64,000 nt of DNA, taken from positions 21,847 through 85,846 of the forward strand of contig PEZS01000001.1 in assembly GCA_002778785.1 (NCBI GenBank), in the 5' to 3' direction. The DNA is from Bdellovibrionales bacterium CG10_big_fil_rev_8_21_14_0_10_45_34 (GTDB lineage Bacteria; Bdellovibrionota; Bdellovibrionia; Bdellovibrionales; 1-14-0-10-45-34). Position numbers and translations under genes: made by a program. Below, one piece after another: positions 54,781-63,053 of this stretch (the stretch's first letter is position 1; the number at the start of each line of letters is the position of its first letter). Under the pieces are notes generated by a model. It worked only from the letters and a program-made list of their open reading frames with translations. It was not told the DNA's origin and ran no database searches.

Positions 54781-55176
54781 ATGGATAATCAAACTAAGGC
54801 AGCTGTTGTCTCGTGCTTACTGTTTCTAAATGCGTGCGCGACGACAACACAATCAGCTCTACTAGGTGCGGCTGTGGGAGGAGTGGCCGGCGGTGCCATC
54901 GGCCAAGCACAAACGCAGGATTCTCAAGGAACTTTGACCGGCGCCGCAATCGGCGTGGGGGTTGGCGCCTTGATGGGATTTCTGTCAGGCAAGGGTAAGA
55001 AGAAAGAGGATTTGAAAACTGAGGCTAAGACGTTGAGCGACGAGGATACTTACCCCGCATTGACAAAACCAAAGCTCAGATCCGTATGGGTGCCGGATAA
55101 AGTCGAAGGCAACAAATATATCAAAGGCCATTGGATCTATGTCATCGAAGATGCTGGGTCCTGGAGCAAAGACTAA
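54781..55176 (+). CDS. Glycine-zipper lipoprotein
   Basis: 131 aa; AAAGAAAGGA precedes the ATG. Signal with lipobox LNAC, then a glycine-zipper segment (LLGAAVGGVAGGAIGQ, GAAIGVGVGALMGFLSG) able to insert into membrane. The C-terminus VWVPDKVEGNKYIKGHWIYV is a motif of outer-membrane lipoproteins with a WVPG..V.G.W unit. Within the transfer region it could serve as a VirB7-like or surface lipoprotein; unproven. Confidence 0.65.
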   Translation: MDNQTKAAVVSCLLFLNACATTTQSALLGAAVGGVAGGAIGQAQTQDSQGTLTGAAIGVGVGALMGFLSGKGKKKEDLKTEAKTLSDEDTYPALTKPKLRSVWVPDKVEGNKYIKGHWIYVIEDAGSWSKD

Positions 55177-55229
55177 CTCCAAATTTTTAAACCACATCAA
55201 GAGTCGCGAAATTCAAACAAGGATTTTTC

Positions 55230-56501
55230 GTGCAATATCAAACTCACCTCGGTGACGCTTTAGAAATTTTAAAAACAATTCCCTCAAACTCCGTTGATTC
55301 TCTTGTTACTGACCCTCCTGCGGGCATTGGACTATTCAACCTTGAATGGGATAGTGATAAGGGCGGTAGAGATGCGTGGGTCGAATGGCTTAGTCAGGTC
55401 TTTAAAGAATGCTTGAGGACGATGAAACCCGGTGCCCATGGATTTGTTTGGGCGATTCCTAGAACTTCGCATTGGACGGCGACCGCTTTAGAATATGCGG
55501 GATTTAATATTAAGGATGTCGTTACTCACATTTTTGGTAGTGGATTTCCAAAAAATATTGCGATCGACAAAGCGCTTACGCGAGCGAAATACGTCAATAC
55601 GGATCTTGTTTTTAAAGTAACTGCCTGGATTCGAGAGCGTCGAAATGAACTGGGCTTACGAAACAAAGATCTAGATTTAATTGCAGAGGTAAAAGGCGGG
55701 GCCTGTCACTGGACTGCCGCGCCTCCGAATGGAAAGCCAGGTATTCCGACTCGCGAGCGTTGGGAAAAACTTAAGGCCGTATTGGGTAATGCACCCGATT
55801 GGATGGATAAGCTCATTTTACCCGCACACGAAAGTGGTGGCGCGACTGAATTTTCAGATCAATGGAAAGGATGGGGAACGGCGCTCAAGCCCGCATCTGA
55901 ACATTGGATTTTAATTCAGAAGCCCATATCTGAACACAACATTGCCTCGAACGTGAGGAAGTTTGGCGTTGGAGGAATCAACATTGATTCCTCCAGGATT
56001 CCAGTCGTCGGCAAAATTCCCTCGACAACAAATCTAAATTTTCGGAGCAGCGGCCTTCTTTGGGATGGTTCGGAGCGAAGTAAAACTTCGATTTACAATC
56101 AACATCCCAAAGGCAGATTTCCATCCAATTTGCTAGTTACAAATAGTGGAGATTTAGACTGTCCCGCAAAAAATATCGACGACCAAAGTGAATCCATATC
56201 GGATGTGTCCGAATACTTTATGAATTTTAAAGAGATGCTACCCTATATGTACTGCAAGCGTCCTAACAGGCATGAGCGGGGTTTTGGAAATACCCATCCT
56301 ACCGTGAAGCCAACTAAGCTCATGCACTATCTCATCACGATGGTAACTCCACCCGGAGGTCTGGTGCTTGATCCATTCATGGGATCTGGAACGACTGGTG
56401 TCGCGGCACTTGCGGATGACTTTCAGTTTTTGGGTATTGAAAAAGACGAACAGTATAAGGCAATCGCCGACGTGCGATTGAAGGGAGCAAAAGATGAGTG
56501 A
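55230..56501 (+). CDS. DNA methyltransferase (N4/N6, beta-type order)
   Basis: A 423-aa amino-methyltransferase with a GTG start and AAGGA upstream. The catalytic motif VTDPPAGIGLFNLEWDSDK near 27 precedes the SAM-binding motif DPFMGSGTTGVAALADDF near 375, with a central target-recognition region of about 250 residues. DPPA instead of the common DPPY occurs in a phage/plasmid group of these enzymes. No restriction endonuclease gene is adjacent, so it is an orphan methylase, perhaps for protection during transfer. ATGAGTGA overlap with the next gene. Confidence 0.85.
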   Translation: MQYQTHLGDALEILKTIPSNSVDSLVTDPPAGIGLFNLEWDSDKGGRDAWVEWLSQVFKECLRTMKPGAHGFVWAIPRTSHWTATALEYAGFNIKDVVTHIFGSGFPKNIAIDKALTRAKYVNTDLVFKVTAWIRERRNELGLRNKDLDLIAEVKGGACHWTAAPPNGKPGIPTRERWEKLKAVLGNAPDWMDKLILPAHESGGATEFSDQWKGWGTALKPASEHWILIQKPISEHNIASNVRKFGVGGINIDSSRIPVVGKIPSTTNLNFRSSGLLWDGSERSKTSIYNQHPKGRFPSNLLVTNSGDLDCPAKNIDDQSESISDVSEYFMNFKEMLPYMYCKRPNRHERGFGNTHPTVKPTKLMHYLITMVTPPGGLVLDPFMGSGTTGVAALADDFQFLGIEKDEQYKAIADVRLKGAKDE

Positions 56502-56916
56502 GGAAATTACGATTTCGGAAGAGAAAAAGCCTTCTAAAAAAGTGGTGACGTTAAGTGATAAGGCGTCCGCCAAACTTGACCGATGGTTTGAGCAAATCAA
56601 CGCAAAGAAAAAAGTAAAATTATCCCGAAAGGAATTTGTGAACTGGCTGATCGAGAGAGCGCCCGATAGCCTTTCGTCGTCAGATCTTAGTTCAATCGCT
56701 GAAAAATATTACGATCATGTTGCTCACCTTAATCATCTTTTAAGGGAGGCGAAGAAAGCCAAACTAGAAGGAGTGGGCGAGGTCGGTGTCGAGGTTATCG
56801 TGCGCGCTAAGAGAGAAAAGAAAGAGGTCGGGCCGACTGAAATCTCCTATGAGAACCCTTCGGGCTCATTACCTTTTCGCAGGCCCGATGCTCACGGTTT
56901 GGATGACGAGTCTTAA
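56494..56916 (+). CDS. Putative relaxosome/DNA-binding accessory protein
   Basis: A 140-aa charged protein overlapping the methyltransferase stop. KVVTLSDKASAKLDRWFEQI followed by LSRKEFVNWLIERAPDSLSS resembles ribbon-helix-helix or MobC-like accessory proteins. Position in the transfer half of the element suits such a role, but no defining motif is seen. Confidence 0.45.
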   Translation: MSEEITISEEKKPSKKVVTLSDKASAKLDRWFEQINAKKKVKLSRKEFVNWLIERAPDSLSSSDLSSIAEKYYDHVAHLNHLLREAKKAKLEGVGEVGVEVIVRAKREKKEVGPTEISYENPSGSLPFRRPDAHGLDDES

Positions 56917-56926
56917 CACCAAAAGC

Positions 56927-57763
56927 CTAGAACCTACCGCGACGTCTCGGCGAGTGATTTAAATAATATAAGTATCGCCGGCTCGGATTTTGAGGGATCG
57001 CTATTTGCCTTTGTGTGACAGAAGCATGATTTACCTGCCGAACAAATTGCTGAGGGTTTTCGTAAGCGTGTATACAATCACTTAGGGTCTTCATTAACTC
57101 CGAGAAGTTTTGACCATTCTTCGTCAATGCTTCATTATGCAGGTCAACAAAGTTCTGTCGCGAAAGAGGACCGATATATAATGCTGCTTTAGCGCTTTTC
57201 GGAAAAAGACACCACAGCGGAAACTCCAAGCCAAAGTCGAAAAATACGGGGCCACTGCACTCGGACCATTCTCTAAAGAGCGAGCAGTCATCAAGAAAAG
57301 ATGAAAGACGTATTAGCTGGATTCCCTGATTTATCTGATGCCCGCTTTTCAGAAATAAATCGAATTGCGACTGATCTTTTTTACGTTTAAGACCATCAAC
57401 CACCCAGATTAACTTATTCCCATAAAAATTATTTCGAGCGAGACGTTCTTCTGGTTTTAAAGAAGAATGCTGAAATTCAAGGACATAGCCTTGTTTGGTT
57501 TTCACGTCGGCAATATGCCATTCTCCATCATCGGCCTTATGTCTGATTTCTTGGCATTCGATTGGGAAGACATTTTTCCATGATCGATGCCATTCAGTTT
57601 CATTCTCCCACCAATGGTCACACTCACATTGAGACTTATGAGCCCAATGTTTCACCTTTATAGGGCCACATTTCGGAATCATTGGCCGCTCGCAGCCAAT
57701 GCAGGTCCCCAAAAGGCCTTTTTCTGCCTCGATACGCTCGCCGTTCACAAATGCTAGTTTCAT
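56927..57763 (-). CDS. CoiA-like nuclease-domain protein
   Basis: 278 aa with GGAGG before the ATG. An N-terminal zinc-binding part (CIGCERPMIPKCG, HWAHKSQCECDHWWENETEW) leads into the nuclease-like core WHIADVKTKQGYVLEFQHSS with LARNNFYGNKLIWVVDG. These are the CoiA signatures (restriction-endonuclease-like fold: D, E-x-Q/H). CoiA itself acts in competence; mobile-element homologues are of unknown role. It is the only minus-strand gene in this part of the element. Confidence 0.75.
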   Translation of the reverse strand: MKLAFVNGERIEAEKGLLGTCIGCERPMIPKCGPIKVKHWAHKSQCECDHWWENETEWHRSWKNVFPIECQEIRHKADDGEWHIADVKTKQGYVLEFQHSSLKPEERLARNNFYGNKLIWVVDGLKRKKDQSQFDLFLKSGHQINQGIQLIRLSSFLDDCSLFREWSECSGPVFFDFGLEFPLWCLFPKSAKAALYIGPLSRQNFVDLHNEALTKNGQNFSELMKTLSDCIHAYENPQQFVRQVNHASVTQRQIAIPQNPSRRYLYYLNHSPRRRGRF

Positions 57764-57865
57764 ATTTTTAATCCCTCCAGGTTCATCAATTATTTGAAAA
57801 AATATTTCGGCCCGTGTAATGGTTTTATCTTATAAAAGGCGTAACACCTTCAATGGGGTATTTTT

Positions 57866-58456
57866 GTGAGAAAACCGTTACAAGAAGTGAATGAATTTGC
57901 TGAAGCAATAAACAATGGCTTTGCTGACAGACAAGGGCATATTCGAGTCTTCTATAAATGGACTGATCGCGACGGAATGGTTTTTCGTAATACTGGCGAC
58001 ATGAAGTTTTTGATTGAAACTGCCAACAGGTTTCTAAAAAAGTCCGAAGCAAAAGAGTCAAATTTTCTTGCGCGATTTGGCCTCGCTCTTGGTGTTTGGA
58101 TGGAACGCTTTCTCTCCAAAGGATTTTCCAGACAAATGCTCAGCGAACTCAGAGATGAATTGGGCAAAATTCGATTTTTTCACGTGCTGAATCCAGCCAT
58201 ACCCTCTAGAGGTAAGCCACTGCCTCATTGGGATTACATAGCCGACACAGAGGATTTTATTGATCCAGAGAAAACTGCGGCATATGCCTTCTCTCAGCAA
58301 CTTACGCTCGATGGATTTTCTGGGCTAAAGCGATGTCACATGAAAACTTGCAAGCGATTCTTTATTGGCCGACCAAATACGAAATGGTGCTCGACATCTT
58401 GTGGCTCTCTTTTCCGGGTTCGACAAAAACGAAAAAATGACAGACGCAGGCTATAG
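57866..58456 (+). CDS. CGNR-type zinc-finger protein
   Basis: 196 aa from a GTG. The C-terminal zinc finger CHMKTCKRFFIGRPNTKWC, then STSCGSLFRVRQKRKN, parallels the CGNR family (C..x(4)..C..C..xxx..C then basic), with CGSL in place of CGNR. The N-terminal 140 residues fit the ABATE-like ligand domain that accompanies such fingers in stress regulators. Probably a DNA-binding regulator. Confidence 0.65.
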   Translation: MRKPLQEVNEFAEAINNGFADRQGHIRVFYKWTDRDGMVFRNTGDMKFLIETANRFLKKSEAKESNFLARFGLALGVWMERFLSKGFSRQMLSELRDELGKIRFFHVLNPAIPSRGKPLPHWDYIADTEDFIDPEKTAAYAFSQQLTLDGFSGLKRCHMKTCKRFFIGRPNTKWCSTSCGSLFRVRQKRKNDRRRL

Positions 58457-58625
58457 GAAATAATTGTCCCAACATCTTAAAGTAGTTTTCGAGAGAAAAC
58501 GCTTCCTTTTCTAACAGCGTCCACCCCAAAATCTTTTTGTGCATTTGCACAACCATCTTTTTCTCAAGCATGAGCCCCATAATTTTTTGATTCCCTGTAG
58601 AAATATGAAAGTAATGGAGCTATTT

Positions 58626-59003
58626 ATGAAACCTGAGGACTTAGGGTCTATCCCTTTGGATATAAAGGATGACGAAGGACTTCCGCTCTTTGACAACAAT
58701 AAATATGAAAACGTTCGGAAATTTTCCGACAACAACGCCTTTCAGTTACTCGAGAGAGTGATTGAAAGAGCAGAGCGTCTGGCAGTCATTCTATGGCACG
58801 ATCTTTTTGATGAGGTAGAAGCTGCGATGTATCTTCGTCTTCCTGATCCGCAAGGTAAGGGACGAGAGACGATTAGATATTATGCGCTTCGCACTCACAA
58901 TTTGTCGTTTCATAAATTTGGAAAAAACGGATTGATCTTCACACGGTCAGATCTCGACAAAGCACTCAAACATTTTAAGTTTGAGTCTCATCGGGACCTT
59001 TAA
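58626..59003 (+). CDS. Excisionase-like (recombination directionality) protein
   Basis: 125 aa from the ATG at 58626 (GGAG seven bases upstream; a longer frame reaches 58539). The C-terminal half has a MerR/HTH_17-like winged helix: VEAAMYLRLPDPQGKGRETI, then NLSFHKFGKNGLIFTRSDLD, as in excisionase-family DNA-binding domains. It sits 14 bp before the integrase gene, the usual place for a directionality factor. Confidence 0.62.
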   Translation: MKPEDLGSIPLDIKDDEGLPLFDNNKYENVRKFSDNNAFQLLERVIERAERLAVILWHDLFDEVEAAMYLRLPDPQGKGRETIRYYALRTHNLSFHKFGKNGLIFTRSDLDKALKHFKFESHRDL

Positions 59004-59017
59004 AGAGAGGTCTTACG

Positions 59018-60514
59018 ATGTTTCAAGTAGAAATTGCTCACGATTATAGGCCAAAAATTGACCTGTATTACCGAGAAGAACGCAAACGTTGGGTGCTAGA
59101 CTATTTTCTGCCGCCCCATAACCAAAAAAGAATTTCAGTTACTTTGCCGCCGCACTATTCACGTGCGAAGGCACTTCATGCAAAAGAAGAAAAGTATGCT
59201 CAGTTAAGAGAAGGAAAATTGACCGAGAAGGAGATGGAGCACATCCCTCGAACGCTTACGATTGACGGCGCAATCGAGGCTTACAAAAAGATTACGTTTT
59301 TGCATAAGTCTGATAAGACGAAAGAATTTGATATTGCCCAATTGAGAAAGACCTTTGAATTTTTTAAAGAGAAACTAGAGTACACTCAGATTCATCAAAT
59401 AAAGTCTGAAGACATTTTAAAATTCAGATCATATCTGGTGGACCAGGTATCAAAGAGAAAAGCGGCTGAGAAGAAATTCAAGGAACGTAATCCGAAGATT
59501 CTCAGGTACGAAGAGAAAAAACTTGCTGAAACTGTTCGCACGACAGGAATGGCGGCAGTGACGGCGAGAGGATTTCTCAGGGACCTTAAGAAGATCCTAA
59601 ACTGTTTGTATCTTCACGACGCCATCAAAGCGAATCCATATAAGAAAATTCCTCCACTGGAAATTTCGAGGAGGGATTTGATTCGAAGCACGACTCCAAG
59701 GTCGGAAGACCTTCAAAAGCTTTTGAACGCGCCATACGAAGCGCGTTCGAACGTAGATTTTCCGATTAAAGAGTTTGTGGAGTTTTTAGCAGAGACGGGA
59801 GCGCGGGACGGAGAAGCTGTACATTTGGAATGGTCGGATATCGCTAATGGAATTTGGCATATCCGTAATAAACCAGAATGCCCAACGAAATACGGCATTG
59901 GTTGGACGCCTAAGTGGTCGAAGGAGAGGAAAATTGTTCTCTCGCCAAGGGCTCTTCAAATACTAGGTCAGCTTCCACGCTATCCCGTCGTTATGGGATA
60001 CACGCGAGTTCCCAAGGAAGAGCGCCTGAGAGCGCGTTTCGAGGGTAGAAAAGTTGAACCGGTCGGGTATTCAGCCCAATTTGTTTTTACCATTAAAGAC
60101 TTCAACAAAGGCAACGAGGGAGGCCGGAGGCGGGTCGAAGACTATGGTAAGACATGGGACATGTTGCTTCGAAAGGCGGGTCTTCCTGACTATGGGCCGA
60201 GCAAGCTTCACCCTCATGATTTTCGTCGCTTCAAGAACAAGCAAGACGAGTATCGTGGGAAGACGGTTGAAGAGCGAGCAAAGCAGTTGGGGCATGCCGT
60301 GGCCGTTAACCAAACAAGTTATCGCGGCGAAGATGACGATCAGATTCTTGCGATTAAAGCGCAGATCAATCAAATCAGATTCGAAATTAAGCAAAGTTTT
60401 GAGTCTGGGAATTCAAGTGCAGCGGGAAGTTTGTTAGTTGAAGAAAGTAAGCTCAGAATGCAACTTTCGGCTCTTCTGGGAAACGATATAAACGTATTGT
60501 TTTCAGCTGTTTAG
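59018..60514 (+). CDS. int: Tyrosine site-specific integrase
   Basis: 498 aa with AGAGAGG upstream. N-terminal arm and core-binding domains (residues 1-240) precede the catalytic domain: box I ETGARDGEAVHLEWSDI (Arg about 263), box II HPHDFRRF (His/Arg about 400-403), and LGHAVAVNQTSY with the nucleophilic Tyr about 434. It ends 8 bp before the CCA end of the intact tRNA-Arg and about 200 bp inside attR, so it is the enzyme that inserted the element. Confidence 0.93.
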   Translation: MFQVEIAHDYRPKIDLYYREERKRWVLDYFLPPHNQKRISVTLPPHYSRAKALHAKEEKYAQLREGKLTEKEMEHIPRTLTIDGAIEAYKKITFLHKSDKTKEFDIAQLRKTFEFFKEKLEYTQIHQIKSEDILKFRSYLVDQVSKRKAAEKKFKERNPKILRYEEKKLAETVRTTGMAAVTARGFLRDLKKILNCLYLHDAIKANPYKKIPPLEISRRDLIRSTTPRSEDLQKLLNAPYEARSNVDFPIKEFVEFLAETGARDGEAVHLEWSDIANGIWHIRNKPECPTKYGIGWTPKWSKERKIVLSPRALQILGQLPRYPVVMGYTRVPKEERLRARFEGRKVEPVGYSAQFVFTIKDFNKGNEGGRRRVEDYGKTWDMLLRKAGLPDYGPSKLHPHDFRRFKNKQDEYRGKTVEERAKQLGHAVAVNQTSYRGEDDDQILAIKAQINQIRFEIKQSFESGNSSAAGSLLVEESKLRMQLSALLGNDINVLFSAV

Positions 60515-60521
60515 GAGAGAG

Positions 60522-60598
60522 TGGTGACGCTGGCAAGGATTGAACTTGCGACCCCCAGTTTAGGAAACTAGTGCTCTATCCAACTGAGCTACAGCGTC
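60522..60598 (-). tRNA. Intact tRNA-Arg (anticodon CCT) carried by the element
   Basis: Complete cloverleaf: acceptor GACGCTG/CAGCGTC, D arm GCTC/GAGC, anticodon stem CTAGT/ACTGG with loop TTCCTAA (anticodon CCT, reads AGG), T arm GCAAG/CTTGC with TTCAATC, encoded CCA. It differs from the split host tRNA in the acceptor and stems but has the same anticodon and core. It lies inside attR, so it travels with the element. Confidence 0.93.
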
Positions 60599-60712
60599 CC
60601 TGAACAGCATGTTTGTAAAAGACCGCGTTTTTCCTTTTCCGTCAATTTCCCCGTCATTTTGAAAATGCGAAAAAAAAGTTATTTAAAATCAACCAGTTCC
60701 CGATCGAGCATT

Positions 60713-60725
60713 AGTTTAGGAAACT
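60713..60725. repeat. attR core
   Basis: Second boundary copy of the 13-bp core, fused to the 5' half of the host tRNA. The element-side flank (TCGAGCA, 60704-60710) has a counterpart inside attL. Confidence 0.83.
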
Positions 60726-60754
60726 GATGCTCTATCCAGCTGAGCTACGGGACC
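60713..60754 (-). pseudogene. 5' half of the host tRNA-Arg(CCT), split by the element
   Basis: Minus strand: GGTCCCG, TA, D arm GCTCAGCTGGATAGAGC, A, stem TCAGT, loop TTCCTAA, then core end and element DNA with no T arm. GGTCCCG pairs with CGGGATC of the half at 30755-30802 (one G-U), proving common origin. Confidence 0.88.
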
Positions 60755-60772
60755 ATTAATAAAGTTTCACCC

Positions 60773-60804
60773 TATATATAGGGCAGGGGGCCTTTTAAAG
60801 GCAA
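60773..60804 (-). promoter_or_regulatory. Host tRNA promoter retained at attR
   Basis: Minus strand TTGCCT (60799-60804), 18-bp spacer, TATATA (60775-60780), about 20 bp before the tRNA 5' end. Transcription would pass the tRNA 5' half and reach the intact tRNA about 115 bp further. Confidence 0.55.
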
Positions 60805-60972
60805 CTCATCAAATGCATTAATTTCGAAAACCTTCTTTTTTGATATAGTCTAGGCCTGAAACCCTGAACTAGTCTTTTAGATAGTCTTAACGACACAATC
60901 AAAGACCAGCTTCAAACGTACTTCTTTAACCGCCTTGACGCTTGAATGTCAGAATCCGCACACTGGTAAAAG

Positions 60973-62154
60973 ATGCAAGCGATTCTCCAATTGTTTTTTG
61001 CAAACTTGAATATCGTTATTCAGATACTGTTTCTCACAGTGTTAGGGCTTATTTCCGTCTACTTTTTTAAAAATATCCGCGAAGAGGCAGATTCATCCAG
61101 CTCTATTAACTCCCTTCAGGTGGAGGGGTTGTTACGTAAGGTACTTGAAGTGGGGCCTATGGCTTCTACAGCCGGCGGGGGATCTTCGGGTGGAGAGTTC
61201 GACCTAGAGCCTCCTCCGAAGGCAAAGGTAGATTCAGCTTCAAGGCCAGCAATCAACTCTCAGACAGAAAAGAAAAGTATAGATGAGGCTGCCGCCGACG
61301 AGCAGATCTCTTTACAGCTCAGCAAGGATCTTCAAGAAAAAGAAAATAGGGTCAAGCAGCTCGAAGCAGAGGTGGAAGCACTGAAAGTTCAGGGCAATGC
61401 GGGTGGTGGTTTTGACACGAAGGCCTTAGAAACTCGGATTAAGGATCTTGAAGAAAAATTAGCTGAATACGAAGTTATCGAAGACGACATTGCCAACCTC
61501 TCTCTTTATAAAGAAGAGAACGCGCGCTTAAAGGATGAAGTCCGTGCGATGAAATCTGGCGGCGGTCAGGAGTCGACGCCAGAGCCTGCAGCAGACGTGA
61601 GGCCGCCTTCGAAGGCTGAAGATGTAGCTGGGGCTGCGACGAGCCAGGTGTCAAACTCACCAGCAGTTTTCAAGGAGGAGTCTAAATCACAAGGAGAAAC
61701 GTCGGACTCTGTCTCTGCTATCGCGAGCAAAGTGGCTGGCCCTATTGAGCCTGCGCCGACGAGCGACTCCGTTGTAGAAGAGTTTGCCCGAGCTGTTGAG
61801 GAGCAGAAAGCCGCAGAGTCAAGTGCACCGAACCCAGCTGAAGCCTCAACGCCAACAAACCATGCTCCATCTGCGACAGACGCTGCTGATGGTGCTTCCA
61901 ATAAGATTGCGCAGCCTTCTGCTGAACCACCGTCGCCAATCTCCCAGGAGCCTGCAGCTACGATTGCCTCTTCCGAACCTGCTGAACCGGCTCAAGAGGT
62001 CGCAGCTTTGGCTGGAGATGTCGATCCTGATAAAATGCTCTCTGAGGTGAATGAGTTTTCTCAACAAACAGGCGGCAAAAAAGCGGAGGCCAATGGCCCA
62101 GACGAAGCCGCACAGCTTCTACAAGAATTCGAAAGTTTTGTTAAGAAAGGTTAG
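60973..62154 (+). CDS. Membrane-anchored coiled-coil, Ala/Pro-rich protein
   Basis: 393 aa. One N-terminal helix (IVIQILFLTVLGLISVYFF), then a Gly/Ser linker, a coiled coil (about 100-195: LQEKENRVKQLEAEVEALK, LETRIKDLEEKLAEYE), and a long low-complexity Ala/Pro/Ser/Glu region (200-350). The C-terminus is acidic and helical (DEAAQLLQEFESFVKKG). Probably a cytoplasmic or periplasmic spacer protein of the envelope. No family recognised. A short hairpin with T-run overlaps the stop. Confidence 0.65.
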   Translation: MQAILQLFFANLNIVIQILFLTVLGLISVYFFKNIREEADSSSSINSLQVEGLLRKVLEVGPMASTAGGGSSGGEFDLEPPPKAKVDSASRPAINSQTEKKSIDEAAADEQISLQLSKDLQEKENRVKQLEAEVEALKVQGNAGGGFDTKALETRIKDLEEKLAEYEVIEDDIANLSLYKEENARLKDEVRAMKSGGGQESTPEPAADVRPPSKAEDVAGAATSQVSNSPAVFKEESKSQGETSDSVSAIASKVAGPIEPAPTSDSVVEEFARAVEEQKAAESSAPNPAEASTPTNHAPSATDAADGASNKIAQPSAEPPSPISQEPAATIASSEPAEPAQEVAALAGDVDPDKMLSEVNEFSQQTGGKKAEANGPDEAAQLLQEFESFVKKG

Positions 62155-62166
62155 TAACCTTTTTTT
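62145..62166 (+). terminator. Possible weak terminator or attenuator
   Basis: AAAGGT and ACCTTT form a 6-bp stem with TAGTA loop and trailing T-run, overlapping the coiled-coil gene stop and lying just before the next ribosome site. It may reduce transcription into the HEAT-repeat gene. Confidence 0.4.
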
Positions 62167-62178
62167 AGGAGTTGATCT

Positions 62179-62910
62179 TTGAATCGAGCATCGACAGGTA
62201 TTTCATTTCTCGTGGTATTTTGTAGTCAGTTTTTATTGGCCGATTTGGCCCTAGCTACGCCGACATCGAAGCAGAAAGTGCCTGTTCCCCAAAGCACTTC
62301 CAGAACGATGGAGCTTCGGGATGCGCTCCGAGCTTCTGATTTTTCTCTTGAAGATTCAGCCAGCTCAAAGGTATTTAAAAACAATATCGAAGAATTAAAG
62401 AGATTAATTGAAGCTGAATCTGAACCCTATGAGCTCAGATGGCGGAGTGTTTTGGCGCTCGCTGTTGCTCAGACCTCTGAAGCCGTGAAATATCTTAAAG
62501 GTCTTATTGCTTCAAAAGAGTGGTTTCTCAGAGATTCAGCTCTTAAGGCGTTAACGGTCGTCGACAAACGGGCCGCTATAATAGTAGCGCGCAAGCTCGT
62601 GTCTGACCCATCACTTATTGTTCGCACCTCGGCGGTTATTTCGCTCAAGAAACTGGGAGACAAAGAGTCGGTGCCGCTTTTATGGGAAAAACTAGAGGCT
62701 AAAGAAAACTTTAACAAGAATGAGAGCTTATTTGTGCGGCGCCATATTGTTGAAGCGTTAGTTGTACTAGATGATAAGTCGCCTAAAGCGAAATTCGAAC
62801 ACCTCTTAAAAGACAAAGATTCTAGGCTGCATTCCGCGGTAAAACGAAAGCTGAGTCAATTGCGCTCCGGCGATTCCATACGTGCGGACGAGCCCTCTAC
62901 CGCATTGTAA
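62179..62910 (+). CDS. HEAT-repeat exported protein
   Basis: 243 aa from a TTG with AGGAG upstream. A signal peptide (ISFLVVFCSQFLLADLALAT) is followed by four or more HEAT/PBS-lyase-like helical repeats: RWRSVLALAVAQTSEAVKYL, WFLRDSALKALTVVD, SLIVRTSAVISLKKLGDKES, LFVRRHIVEALVVLDDKSPK. Such repeats mediate protein contacts. Partner unknown; probably co-transcribed with the coiled-coil gene. Confidence 0.75.
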   Translation: MNRASTGISFLVVFCSQFLLADLALATPTSKQKVPVPQSTSRTMELRDALRASDFSLEDSASSKVFKNNIEELKRLIEAESEPYELRWRSVLALAVAQTSEAVKYLKGLIASKEWFLRDSALKALTVVDKRAAIIVARKLVSDPSLIVRTSAVISLKKLGDKESVPLLWEKLEAKENFNKNESLFVRRHIVEALVVLDDKSPKAKFEHLLKDKDSRLHSAVKRKLSQLRSGDSIRADEPSTAL

Positions 62911-63053
62911 ACACCTTGATGGTAGACATACCGATTGAGGTGGACTCTCGGTTTGTTTTAGTTTTTTCAACCAAATCCAGCTCCGGCGCCGGGGTTGCAG
63001 TTTGAGAGCCCTAGTTTGCAGACTTCATTTCTTTCGCAGCTTTAAATGCTCAT

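Larger units (their letters stand above)
30790..60725. mobile_element. Integrative element in a tRNA-Arg(CCT) anticodon loop (ICE-like)
   Basis: Bounded by direct copies of AGTTTCCTAAACT (minus-strand reading) at 30790-30802 and 60713-60725, about 29.9 kb apart. Outside these lie the two halves of one host tRNA. Inside are a tyrosine integrase and excisionase-like gene at the right end, an intact replacement tRNA-Arg(CCT), type IV secretion genes, an FtsK-like coupling ATPase, a Replic_Relax-like protein, a DNA methyltransferase, a toxin-antitoxin pair and two cargo operons. It has the profile of an integrative conjugative element, but I could not identify a relaxase or VirB11, so self-transfer is unproven. 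Confidence 0.87.

Noticed and set aside
57764-57865. AAGG...CCTT dyad between the CoiA-like and CGNR-like genes
   Set aside because: Too short to be significant; the region is probably an ordinary divergent promoter.
60557-60569. Core copy inside the intact tRNA considered as the right boundary of the element
   Set aside because: The left tRNA half pairs with the half at 60713-60754, not with the acceptor of the intact tRNA, so the outer copy is the boundary.
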